NCBI GenBank assembly: GCA_009731375.1
Contig: BJOX01000206.1
Span: 285,831 to 315,230, forward strand
Length of the DNA stretch: 29,400 bases
Direction of reading: 5' to 3'
DNA from: Paulinella micropora
Taxonomy: Eukaryota; Cercozoa; Imbricatea; Euglyphida
The position numbers were made by a program, and so were the translations under genes. The notes under the pieces are model-generated. The model saw only the letters and a list, made by a program, of their open reading frames with translations. It did no database searches and was not told where the DNA came from. Positions 10,818 through 18,436 of the stretch are shown here, in pieces; the first letter of the stretch is position 1; each line of letters starts with the position of its first letter.

Positions 10818-10848
10818 TTACTGCTCACTGATTATACGTGAGCAGTAA
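10818..10848. other. Perfect 11-bp-stem hairpin
   Basis: TTACTGCTCAC (10818-10828) and GTGAGCAGTAA (10838-10848) are perfect inverted repeats around a 9-nt loop. No gene is close enough to assign a role. Confidence 0.6.
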
Positions 10849-11457
10849 TCGTTACTGTTAGTCCTACCGTGACTGAGTATTATTAGTTATTAATACTGTA
10901 ATGCCCCCAACGATAGCTCGTAAAAAGTCGGTAATACAACCAAACACAGTCCTCAAGAATGAGAATGATGTCTCAGGCGTTATATTAGCTCAGTGAAGCC
11001 AAAAAGGAAAACGGCAACAGACCAGGAATAAAATGGCATCAGGTCCAATCCGGACAAATAATACTGAAAAACAAGCTGGTGCACCTGTCACCAGAAAAAG
11101 GTACTTTTTACCGGCTATCCGGGGGGGTGATGCCTACAGTAACCCCTCCCGATTTTATGAAGGAAATAGCATTTTCGTCATACACCTTCTGATTTCTTTC
11201 TGCAAATAGTATGCGCTATGGAATCATGCCACACAGCGCATCGACCCACGGATAGACGCTAAAAGACGATAAATATATCCTCATACGGCACGTCAAAGCG
11301 GATTCTCCAGCCATTCTTGTAGATTTTTGAACCCCTTCCCCTCAATCTCTTTTTTTTTTTTCTCTCGGCAGTATGCCAAGAACAAACGTACTATTAATAA
11401 AAAATACAAGCAACGTGGTGCTGTAGTACGATTCCCCCTTTGATCTCCTTTTTCTTC

Positions 11458-11512
<55 letters not shown>

Positions 11513-12003
11513 CAGGGAGATCGTAAGTACATTGTCTTTTTTAATGACATACCCTTGTATAAGGCGGATATCCTATGATATAGTATTAGGGGGCCAGTCC
11601 TAATAGCTATATCCGAAGTCGAGGTGTATGTACCCGACCCTGCGATATACCGACACAAGTAGAGATTGACCGTGCTCAGGTACGACAGTATATAATCTAT
11701 CGTAAAAAATAATTTAATGAAAGTTTCAGAGAACATTTCATTTTCGAGAACATCATCCCAGGACTTGGAAAGGGTCATACCCGGGAACACCATCGCTCAA
11801 TACACCAGCGATCCCCGTATACGGTGTAGTATCATCGTCGATCGACCTTTCGCCACACTCGTATGTTGCGATCGAATGCCAAGTTATATCACTGAGTCTT
11901 TTTAATATTCATATTGATAACTGATGATGCATGATCAAATCATGATACGCCGTGGGCAATCAACCAGTTTGTTTGAGACGCATAAAGAAAAATAGTTTCT
12001 TTG

Positions 12004-13004
12004 TCACTGCCTTCGTCGTCTGGCGCGGATTTCTTTGCCTGGTGGAGGACCACCAACAAAAGTCAGATCGAACTTTGACTGTTCGAGAATGTCCCAGATC
12101 TTATTAGGGATTCCGCCCAACGATAATTCAAAAGGGATATCAAGCACTCCTCTGGGCAGTGTCTGAATGGTCCACGCAAAGTAATCCTTGTCTCTGGGAG
12201 TAATTGTATCATCCCATGTCTCGAGACTTTTTGTGTCTTTTTATACTGGCAGATAATGTCTTGCCTTTGGATCCTCAACCGGGTCCATACTTCTCCAGAA
12301 CTGGAGTATCGGTTGTACTATTTTTGCGGCTGATGATATTTTGAGTGTCCGTGTGACACGCATCTGTCGTGGGACCGCCACGACCCGCATCAAGTATAAG
12401 TCTGAGAGAGTGTCATCAGCGACATGTTGTTCCGCTGGTCTCATCAGATAGAAAGCATCTTTCACCCATGCGATGGTTGCTATCGCATCGCCTTCCTTCC
12501 ATCGCTCATGGACAATCTCAACGTTGCCCGCGTTTGGGTCAGTGTCCGTCCCCTCCTCCTCCTGGTGGACGTCCTTTGATCCCATCGACCTCATCGCCTT
12601 CCTCGGTTGGTCGTTGATAAGATCATTCCGCGCTCTCCTTAGCTGCGCCTCTGTGATCTTCTCCTTCTTTCCGCTATGCTCTCGCGGAGACTCCCCAACG
12701 CGCTTATGCGGTCAGTCTTCTCCTTACTGTCTCCTCCTTCTCAGCTATCGGTGCCCGATAAGCATCGTCTTGGTCTATGCCAGCCTCCTTGTGGATGGGC
12801 GGCACCTCTTTGAAATCATCTTTCATCCGTTTTCACGCCTCCTCAACGGATTCATCTTCCAATAAGAAGGGATCATACTTAATCAGCCTTCTTACATTCA
12901 CAATTTGCACCTTCCCTCTACCCCTGATCTTGTAGTTCAGAGGTCCCGTCTGTTCCATAATCTGATAAGGTCCTTTCCAGTGAGTGAACGGCTTACGCTC
13001 TAAA
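12004..13004 (-). pseudogene. Decayed 3' end of a Ty3/gypsy-like pol
   Basis: On the minus strand from about 13004 the frame reads ERKPFTHWKGPYQI, then PLNYKIRGRGKVQIVNVRRL, then a stop at 12833-12835. The pattern W-x-GP(Y/F)xI, followed by YxI and VxNVxRLxxY, is typical of the C-terminal region of Ty3/gypsy integrases. Downstream the reading continues in other frames; one stretch ends in FVGGPPPGKEIRARRRRQ and a stop at 12004-12006. At least two frameshifts and a stop are needed, so this is a relic. Its 5' side stops where the virus-like element begins (about 12995-13010). No LTR was identified. Confidence 0.6.
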
Positions 13005-13355
13005 CACTACAAAAACAACGAAAAAATATATTCAGCATTTCATAGGCTACAAACCCGCGCAGACACTTACATATACAACAATTTCAAGAATAAGCCCTTT
13101 TTCGTATTAAATGAAATGAAAGACATAAACCCTGATCACATCTTTTATTGCTTTAAGTCTTGCTTGTGTGGATACAGACGCAAAGGAAAATTAAAGCATT
13201 TTTTAAGCAATCTTGAGAAAAAAGAAATATTAAACATCTACGCAAAACTAAAGGGTATTTTGATAGAATTTAATGTATATGAGCCATCAAAGCAAAATAT
13301 AAATTTTATAAATGGGCATGTTTCCACTATTGAAGCATTTTTAAAGGGGGTTTAA
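12984..13355 (+). CDS. Hypothetical protein, truncated at the element's left junction
   Basis: I do not recognise this gene. The open frame gives up to 123 residues, but the first few codons overlap the retroelement relic. The element's own part probably starts after 13005, and the true N terminus is missing or replaced. The sequence is lysine/asparagine-rich, with CFKSCLCGYRRKGK in the middle that could hold a metal. It runs convergently into the minus-strand gene at 13372-13941, and an 18-bp palindrome lies between the two stops. An internal Met (MKDINPDH) is another possible start. Confidence 0.5.
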   Translation: MNGLRSKHYKNNEKIYSAFHRLQTRADTYIYNNFKNKPFFVLNEMKDINPDHIFYCFKSCLCGYRRKGKLKHFLSNLEKKEILNIYAKLKGILIEFNVYEPSKQNINFINGHVSTIEAFLKGV

Positions 13356-13369
13356 TCCATACCACATTA

Positions 13370-13387
13370 TCTCAAACATGTTTGAGA
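13370..13387. terminator. 18-bp perfect palindrome between convergent genes
   Basis: TCTCAAACATGTTTGAGA is a perfect palindrome just past the stop of the + strand gene (13355), overlapping the last codons of the minus gene (13372). Palindromes between convergent genes mark transcript ends in some large DNA viruses. A protein-binding role is equally possible, because the same half-sites recur at 15221-15238. Confidence 0.4.
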
Positions 13388-13941
13388 TTACGAAAAAAAC
13401 ACTTAAGTTTAACATCTCGCATTATCTCAGTGTAACATGTCCCGCTTTTTGTTTTAGCGGTTCTCAATAGTTTCACGGGCTGGCCGTCTGTGTCGCCTTC
13501 CCGTATTAATCGCTTATAATTGAAAAAGTCTTCAGTTCTGTATTTAATGTATTTTTTAAGGGCTAATTTGTATATAAGAGGCATTAAATTATCGGGTATC
13601 TTTTCAACCACTCCGTAAAGGGTGTTTTCGTCGTGATTTCGTGATATTAACAATATGTTTTTTATCGTTAATTTAACCTCTTTAAAGGCTTGTTTTTTTT
13701 CGTTCCATATCTTCCACGGGTTCCCGCCTTCTCGTATGTCATGAAACATTTTAAATATGATTTTGATATCAGTTTCGCTTCCATAGTGGCCGTCCGCGGT
13801 TGTTATCTGGTAAGCATAACCCCGCTTACATGTGGCATTTTTACCGCATTGAAAGCATTTTTTACCATAGCCCGCATAGACCAAAACTAAATTAAAAACA
13901 TCATCATTTAAGCCTGCTTTGGCTTCCTTCAAGATAGACAT
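13372..13941 (-). CDS. Hypothetical protein with cysteine cluster
   Basis: This 189-residue protein of unknown function starts ATGTCTATC, directly after the stop of the upstream gene (the two are one base apart), which suggests co-transcription. Near residues 29-39 it has CFQCGKNATC, a C-x2-C-x5-C cluster that may bind zinc. The remainder is mixed alpha/beta with many lysines. A second cysteine pair lies near the C terminus (GTCYTEIMRDVKLKC). There is no signal peptide or membrane segment. I cannot name a family. Confidence 0.6.
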   Translation of the reverse strand: MSILKEAKAGLNDDVFNLVLVYAGYGKKCFQCGKNATCKRGYAYQITTADGHYGSETDIKIIFKMFHDIREGGNPWKIWNEKKQAFKEVKLTIKNILLISRNHDENTLYGVVEKIPDNLMPLIYKLALKKYIKYRTEDFFNYKRLIREGDTDGQPVKLLRTAKTKSGTCYTEIMRDVKLKCFFRNLKHV

Positions 13942-13942
13942 T

Positions 13943-14137
13943 TTAATTCGTTATTGTTTCGTATTCTGGGTCGTCGGTTATAATATTATTAATTCGGGCT
14001 TGTATATATACTTCTAATGTATCCAAATATACCAATAAGCGGGGGTCGTCTTCTGTGTCTATAGTTTCAATAATTTTATTAAATTTGTCGGCTATGGTCT
14101 GCTGTGGTAAATCTCCGTGTGTCGGAGATAACGACAT
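13943..14137 (-). CDS. Small hypothetical protein (64 aa)
   Basis: The frame is open from ATG 14191, but the first 18 codons run through an AT-rich stretch (YIFFIDSIYRILYI) that looks like promoter, so I prefer the start at MSLSPTHGD (14137). The 64-residue product is acidic and probably helical (IADKFNKIIETIDTEDDPRL). It sits tightly upstream of the 13372-13941 gene and downstream of the 14195-14689 gene, all on the minus strand. No family was recognised. Confidence 0.5.
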   Translation of the reverse strand: MSLSPTHGDLPQQTIADKFNKIIETIDTEDDPRLLVYLDTLEVYIQARINNIITDDPEYETITN

Positions 14138-14194
14138 ACCCCCCTCTATATAGAGTATTCTATATATACTATCTATAAAAAATATATACATAAA

Positions 14195-14689
14195 TTAAAT
14201 GTCGTCTTCGTCCGTTAATGGGGGCTCTGGGCTCTTTACCTGTCTTAAATTGAGCGGTATGTATTCTACGGGCTTATTTTCTCTCATAAAGGTTATCGTA
14301 TCACCTCGCACGACACGGCGGGGCGGTGTGGGTTTAATGTGTTTTTTAATTTGGACTACCTCCAAATTAAATGTAGCCTCGCAAAATTTGCCGATCAATT
14401 CAAACAATTTATTATTAAAAGCCTTTGTTAGTAGTCCGTCTGCCCCTTGTCTTTTAGCCTCCATTAAACATGTTCTATAACGGCTAAATAATATTTCAAT
14501 TTCGTTTTCTGTCATGTCGCTTATGTTGTTTAAGTAATCTATTTTTTCGCATGTGTGGCTTATCTGGCTCTTTTTACTCTTTACGCATTCTTTACACACA
14601 TTACCGCCTTTTTTAAATTTGCTCTTGAGTTTGTCCCGTCCGCACTTTGAGCAACTCCTCAAAATATTACCCTCGTTAATGTCCGCCAT
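14195..14689 (-). CDS. Zinc-ribbon protein of unknown function (164 aa)
   Basis: The start is placed at ATG 14689 (MADINEGNILRS), which follows TTTATATATAAT. The frame stays open further upstream to 15052, but only through the divergent gene on the other strand, so that extension is rejected. Residues 13-35 read CSKCGRDKLKSKF then CKEC, a C-x2-C...C-x2-C treble-clef pattern also found in HNH-type and other nucleic-acid-binding proteins. No HNH catalytic residues are evident. The C terminus is proline-rich and acidic (SPEPPLTDEDDI). It is divergent from the 14737 gene, which also starts with a C-x2-C...C-x2-C finger. Confidence 0.65.
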   Translation of the reverse strand: MADINEGNILRSCSKCGRDKLKSKFKKGGNVCKECVKSKKSQISHTCEKIDYLNNISDMTENEIEILFSRYRTCLMEAKRQGADGLLTKAFNNKLFELIGKFCEATFNLEVVQIKKHIKPTPPRRVVRGDTITFMRENKPVEYIPLNLRQVKSPEPPLTDEDDI

Positions 14690-14736
14690 ATTATATATAA
14701 ACATTAATAAACTTTTAATAAACATATTAATATATA
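14690..14736. promoter_or_regulatory. Bidirectional promoter between two zinc-finger genes
   Basis: This 47-bp AT-only spacer separates divergent start codons. TTATATATAA abuts the minus-strand ATG, and ATTAATATATAATG abuts the plus-strand ATG. The same TATATAAT(ATG) arrangement precedes the gene at 23414. Confidence 0.5.
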
Positions 14737-15384
14737 ATGTCTGCCACTTTGCCCCTTTGTTCTCGTTGTAAAAAAGATATAACACGCCCCGTTTTAGGTG
14801 TTGGCGGTTTGCCCTTAAAGTCTTGTTTAAAGTGTTATATCTACATGAAGGACATAAACAAAAGAAAACGTAAAGAATACAACAAAAAAGCATATCAAAA
14901 AAGGAAAACCAAAGCCCCCGAGAAAGCAGACGAGAAAGCAAATGAAGAAACCAAAACACCCGAGAAGGTAAAGGCGGAGGAGATAGACGAGAAAGCAAAG
15001 GCGGAGATAGACGAGAAAGCCCCCGCACGTGGACGATTAACGAAAAAATCATTTACTTTAAATAACAAAAAATTCGCCCTTATTGAGACTGAGAAAGCCC
15101 CGCGCATTGAAAAAAATAAAACTCATGCTGAATTGATGGCCGTTGATAGGCTTTTAATTTTGAAAATCCATAATTTATATAAAGCGGTTAAGAGATTACA
15201 CGGCAGAGACAACCCGCCAATCTCAAACGAGTTTGAGATACTTGCTTCGCCTGCCTTGGTTTTGCTACATGATTATTTAGAAGAAGCAACAACCGCACAC
15301 GAAAACGGCACCCCGTGGGCTGTGAATAACTATAAAGAAATTAAAGTATTTATGAAGGAAATAAAGGAATTTCTGCTTATATAA
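14737..15384 (+). CDS. N-terminal zinc-finger, lysine/glutamate-rich protein (215 aa)
   Basis: The protein starts MSATLPLCSRCKKD and has a second pair, CLKC, around residues 31-34, giving a C-x2-C...C-x2-C finger. A basic stretch (KRKRKEYNKKAYQKRK, about residues 45-60) follows, then a charged linker of EKA/EKV/DEKA repeats (60-110). The C-terminal domain of about 100 residues has a probable helical core (AELMAVDRLLILKIHNLYKA). The layout suggests a DNA- or RNA-binding protein, but I recognise no family. Its stop overlaps the convergent gene's stop by 8 bp. From codon 53 onward the gene is present again at 16183-16673, across an assembly gap. Confidence 0.7.
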   Translation: MSATLPLCSRCKKDITRPVLGVGGLPLKSCLKCYIYMKDINKRKRKEYNKKAYQKRKTKAPEKADEKANEETKTPEKVKAEEIDEKAKAEIDEKAPARGRLTKKSFTLNNKKFALIETEKAPRIEKNKTHAELMAVDRLLILKIHNLYKAVKRLHGRDNPPISNEFEILASPALVLLHDYLEEATTAHENGTPWAVNNYKEIKVFMKEIKEFLLI

Positions 15385-16172
15385 TATAATGGTTGCTCTT
15401 GTTGTTTTTGCTGTCTTGTGTTGCGTGTTGGTTATTACTTTGAATATATGGCACAAATAGGCCCGGTTCTACCTCGTCCATATATGGCGGGTCTGGCTCG
15501 CCCTCAATAATGGCCTGTTTGCCTTCGCTTCGCTCTTCGCCTTCGTTGTCTTGTTCTTCGCCTTTGCCTTCGTTGTCGCTGTCTTCGCCTTCGCCTTCGT
15601 TGTCGCTGTCTTCGTCGCTTTCTTCGTTTTCTTCGTCTTGCTCTTTGTCGCTGTCTTCGCTTTCGTCTTGCTCTTTGTCGCTGTCTTCGCTTTCGTCTTG
15701 CTCTTTGTCGCTGGGTTTGGCGGGCTGTCGCTGTTGTCTTTCTTTTGCTTTTTGATTTAATAGCGCCTTATATTTGCTTTTTAGTTCCCTGTTATTTTCC
15801 CGTAGTTGGTGGATGGTTTGCTGTGCTTGTTTCAATTCTTCCGTTGTTCGCCTGTGTTCCTTTTGTTCCGCAATTAAAAGGGCTTTAGCCGTTCTCAAAT
15901 CCTTTATTTGTTGTTTGGTTGTCTCCTGTCCCTCTGTGAGTTGTTTGTAGTAATCCGCCCTTAAGAGTTCCATTTTTTCGCCTCTTTCGCCGTGTATAGA
16001 GAATAAAGGCTCATTTTTCCCTTTATATTTTTCATAACTTTTGAAGCCCTTTTCAATGACATCGCACTTATAGCGCCGTTTCACTCTATAAACGAATTTT
16101 TTAAACTCTGTTATAATCGCGTTTAATTTCTCGGCTGTTTTTGGTTTGGTGTCGGCGGTCTTAGGTTCATAC
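14894..16172. repeat. 1279-bp block duplicated at 16183-17461 (probable assembly overlap)
   Basis: Every stretch I compared between 14894-16172 and 16183-17461 is identical at a constant offset of 1289. The two copies are separated only by the 10-N gap at 16173-16182. The left copy ends and the right copy begins exactly at the gap, as expected for two overlapping contigs placed end to end. The real element then has one copy, and the genes at 14737-15384 and 16666-17634 are adjacent convergent neighbours. Confidence 0.85.
15377..16172 (-). pseudogene. Gap-truncated copy of the coiled-coil gene at 16666-17634
   Basis: The minus-strand frame from the gap to the stop at 15377 is identical to the last 265 codons of the gene at 16666-17634, and it has no start because the gap cuts it. 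It most likely represents the same locus seen in the second contig rather than a separate gene. Confidence 0.75.
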
Positions 16173-16182
16173 NNNNNNNNNN

Positions 16183-16673
16183 ATCAAAAAAGGAAAACCA
16201 AAGCCCCCGAGAAAGCAGACGAGAAAGCAAATGAAGAAACCAAAACACCCGAGAAGGTAAAGGCGGAGGAGATAGACGAGAAAGCAAAGGCGGAGATAGA
16301 CGAGAAAGCCCCCGCACGTGGACGATTAACGAAAAAATCATTTACTTTAAATAACAAAAAATTCGCCCTTATTGAGACTGAGAAAGCCCCGCGCATTGAA
16401 AAAAATAAAACTCATGCTGAATTGATGGCCGTTGATAGGCTTTTAATTTTGAAAATCCATAATTTATATAAAGCGGTTAAGAGATTACACGGCAGAGACA
16501 ACCCGCCAATCTCAAACGAGTTTGAGATACTTGCTTCGCCTGCCTTGGTTTTGCTACATGATTATTTAGAAGAAGCAACAACCGCACACGAAAACGGCAC
16601 CCCGTGGGCTGTGAATAACTATAAAGAAATTAAAGTATTTATGAAGGAAATAAAGGAATTTCTGCTTATATAA
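16183..16673 (+). pseudogene. Gap-truncated copy of the zinc-finger gene at 14737-15384
   Basis: This stretch is identical to 14894-15384 and lacks the first 52 codons and the zinc finger. It begins exactly at the gap, so it is probably the second-contig view of the same gene. Confidence 0.75.
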
Positions 16674-17634
16674 TATAATGGTTGCTCTTGTTGTTTTTGC
16701 TGTCTTGTGTTGCGTGTTGGTTATTACTTTGAATATATGGCACAAATAGGCCCGGTTCTACCTCGTCCATATATGGCGGGTCTGGCTCGCCCTCAATAAT
16801 GGCCTGTTTGCCTTCGCTTCGCTCTTCGCCTTCGTTGTCTTGTTCTTCGCCTTTGCCTTCGTTGTCGCTGTCTTCGCCTTCGCCTTCGTTGTCGCTGTCT
16901 TCGTCGCTTTCTTCGTTTTCTTCGTCTTGCTCTTTGTCGCTGTCTTCGCTTTCGTCTTGCTCTTTGTCGCTGTCTTCGCTTTCGTCTTGCTCTTTGTCGC
17001 TGGGTTTGGCGGGCTGTCGCTGTTGTCTTTCTTTTGCTTTTTGATTTAATAGCGCCTTATATTTGCTTTTTAGTTCCCTGTTATTTTCCCGTAGTTGGTG
17101 GATGGTTTGCTGTGCTTGTTTCAATTCTTCCGTTGTTCGCCTGTGTTCCTTTTGTTCCGCAATTAAAAGGGCTTTAGCCGTTCTCAAATCCTTTATTTGT
17201 TGTTTGGTTGTCTCCTGTCCCTCTGTGAGTTGTTTGTAGTAATCCGCCCTTAAGAGTTCCATTTTTTCGCCTCTTTCGCCGTGTATAGAGAATAAAGGCT
17301 CATTTTTCCCTTTATATTTTTCATAACTTTTGAAGCCCTTTTCAATGACATCGCACTTATAGCGCCGTTTCACTCTATAAACGAATTTTTTAAACTCTGT
17401 TATAATCGCGTTTAATTTCTCGGCTGTTTTTGGTTTGGTGTCGGCGGTCTTAGGTTCATACGTCTTTAAGAGTTTGAATATATAGCCTTCGTCGTCGTCG
17501 TCGCTGTCGCTGTCGTGCTCGCCAATTAAGCACTTAAAACACCGATCGCTAATTTCGCCCTCTGTTGCTTCATACTTATCAATATGTTTTTTAATCAGTG
17601 CCCTTACGAATGCCCGCCCCGCGTCGTTGCTCAT
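16666..17634 (-). CDS. Coiled-coil protein with acidic repeat region (322 aa)
   Basis: The start MSNDAGRAF follows an A-rich leader, GCAAAAAAAATGAGC, the same as that of the helicase gene at 18437. A short Cys/His motif (CFKCLIGEH) and an Asp-run (SDSDDDD) lie near residues 32-48. Residues about 120-200 form a likely coiled coil (TTKQQIKDLRTAKALLIAEQ, then EELKQAQQTIHQLRENN). Residues about 210-275 are an acidic repeat of DKEQDESEDS units followed by DNEGEGE. The C terminus is asparagine-rich. It could be a scaffold or an acidic chaperone-like protein; no family is recognised. The repeat is a plausible cause of the local assembly break. Confidence 0.7.
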   Translation of the reverse strand: MSNDAGRAFVRALIKKHIDKYEATEGEISDRCFKCLIGEHDSDSDDDDEGYIFKLLKTYEPKTADTKPKTAEKLNAIITEFKKFVYRVKRRYKCDVIEKGFKSYEKYKGKNEPLFSIHGERGEKMELLRADYYKQLTEGQETTKQQIKDLRTAKALLIAEQKEHRRTTEELKQAQQTIHQLRENNRELKSKYKALLNQKAKERQQRQPAKPSDKEQDESEDSDKEQDESEDSDKEQDEENEESDEDSDNEGEGEDSDNEGKGEEQDNEGEERSEGKQAIIEGEPDPPYMDEVEPGLFVPYIQSNNQHATQDSKNNKSNHYII

Positions 17635-17690
17635 TTTTTTTGCCTTATGTTGGTTTAATCCAAACCACCCGCTCTATATAAAAAAGCAAA

Positions 17691-17713
17691 CCCCCGCCAG
17701 ATATTAGCGGGGG
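17691..17713 (-). terminator. Hairpin with T-tract downstream of the AT-hook gene
   Basis: CCCCCGC (17691-17697) and GCGGGGG (17707-17713) form a perfect 7-bp stem with a 9-nt loop. Read on the minus strand the hairpin is followed by TTTGCTTTTTT. It lies about 80 bp past the stop of the minus-strand gene at 17794-18264 and upstream of the next minus gene, consistent with a transcript-end hairpin. Confidence 0.45.
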
Positions 17714-17793
17714 GGTCTTTTTGTGTTAAATTGTGCCATATATTGCGGGTGTGTTGGCGGTTTTCGCTGTCGCTCTTCGTCGCCTGGCTCCTC

Positions 17794-18264
17794 TTATGCC
17801 GTTATTGTCGTATTTATAGAGGGTGCCAAGTCCTCCTTATGTAATCTTATTATATTGTTTTTTACTGCGGATATATCGCACTCTGTAAAAATGCGGGCTA
17901 ATATGTCTAATTCGTTAAGGGTTAGTTTGTCTATGTTGCCATTTAACGCCGTTTTAATAGCATGTGTCTTTTGCTTCTTTTTTTGTGCGTAATTTGGGGT
18001 GCCATAAACCGCCCGCCGTTTTCTCTCTGTTGCGGGCGTGTATGCTTTCTTAATTTTATAATATCGTGTTTTGCCTTCCTTTGTCTTGTGTTTGAGATAT
18101 GAAAAATAATACGTTTGCCCGTTTATGATTTCCTTTTTTGGTGCTGGCGGTGTTGCTCTGCCTTCCTTGATACTACCAACGGGACGACCGCGGGATCGTT
18201 TGATCATGGTGTCGCCGTCTTCGTGTTGCTCTGCATTGGCGGTGTTGTTGTCCGTCGTCGTCAT
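17794..18264 (-). CDS. AT-hook-containing basic protein (156 aa)
   Basis: The N terminus is acidic and threonine-rich. Residues about 22-31 read KRSRGRPVGS, a good AT-hook core (RGRP) of the kind that binds the minor groove of AT-rich DNA. A second basic cluster (ATERKRRAVYG, then AQKKKQK) follows after a tyrosine-rich segment (GQTYYFSYLKHKTKEGKTRY). The C-terminal 50 residues look helical (KLTLNELDILARIFTECD). It is probably a DNA-binding protein of the element. It is divergent from the primase-helicase gene across 172 bp, a sensible place for shared control. Family not recognised. Confidence 0.65.
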   Translation of the reverse strand: MTTTDNNTANAEQHEDGDTMIKRSRGRPVGSIKEGRATPPAPKKEIINGQTYYFSYLKHKTKEGKTRYYKIKKAYTPATERKRRAVYGTPNYAQKKKQKTHAIKTALNGNIDKLTLNELDILARIFTECDISAVKNNIIRLHKEDLAPSINTTITA

Positions 18265-18436
18265 TCTCTATATTATAGGGTGTATATAAATTTTAGATGA
18301 AAATTAATTAATTATATTTCTTTAACGATTAATATGAGCCGTATTTTAATATAAAGGGTTAAGGGGATATACTTTATAATAATTATTTATTTTTCAAAAT
18401 AATTATTTTGCGGGGAGTATAACACAAGCAAAAAAA
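18265..18436. promoter_or_regulatory. Divergent promoter region with AT hairpin
   Basis: The minus-strand gene is preceded by TTTATATACACCCTATAATA. On the plus side AATAATTATTT (18378-18388) and AAAATAATTATT (18396-18407) form an AT-rich inverted repeat about 30 bp before the helicase start. The helicase start itself sits in GCAAAAAAAATGAGC. Confidence 0.45.

Larger units (their letters stand above)
9876..12003. other. Non-coding interval with poly-T, 10-N gap and ATT tract
   Basis: I see no convincing gene. Poly-T at 10085-10148 precedes the 10-N gap at 10150-10159. A possible MITE spans 10287-10744, a hairpin lies at 10818-10848, and (ATT)n fills 11465-11510. The open frames between 11506 and 11905 lie on both strands of the same stretch, have no recognisable motif and look like chance frames. 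Confidence 0.6.

Noticed and set aside
12241-12617. Independent host genes on both strands between 12.2 and 12.6 kb
   Set aside because: The minus-strand frames are continuous in content with the decayed retroelement pol, and the plus-strand frames are their antisense.
14690-15052. N-terminal extension of the minus-strand gene at 14195 (RGLSRLSPPLLSRL and so on)
   Set aside because: It is the antisense of the lysine/glutamate-rich coding region of the 14737 gene. The start at 14689 has a TATA box and a zinc finger directly after it.
15510-15760. Plus-strand serine- or phenylalanine-rich frames (also at 16799-17049)
   Set aside because: They are antisense shadows of the acidic GAC/GAA-rich repeat in the coiled-coil gene.
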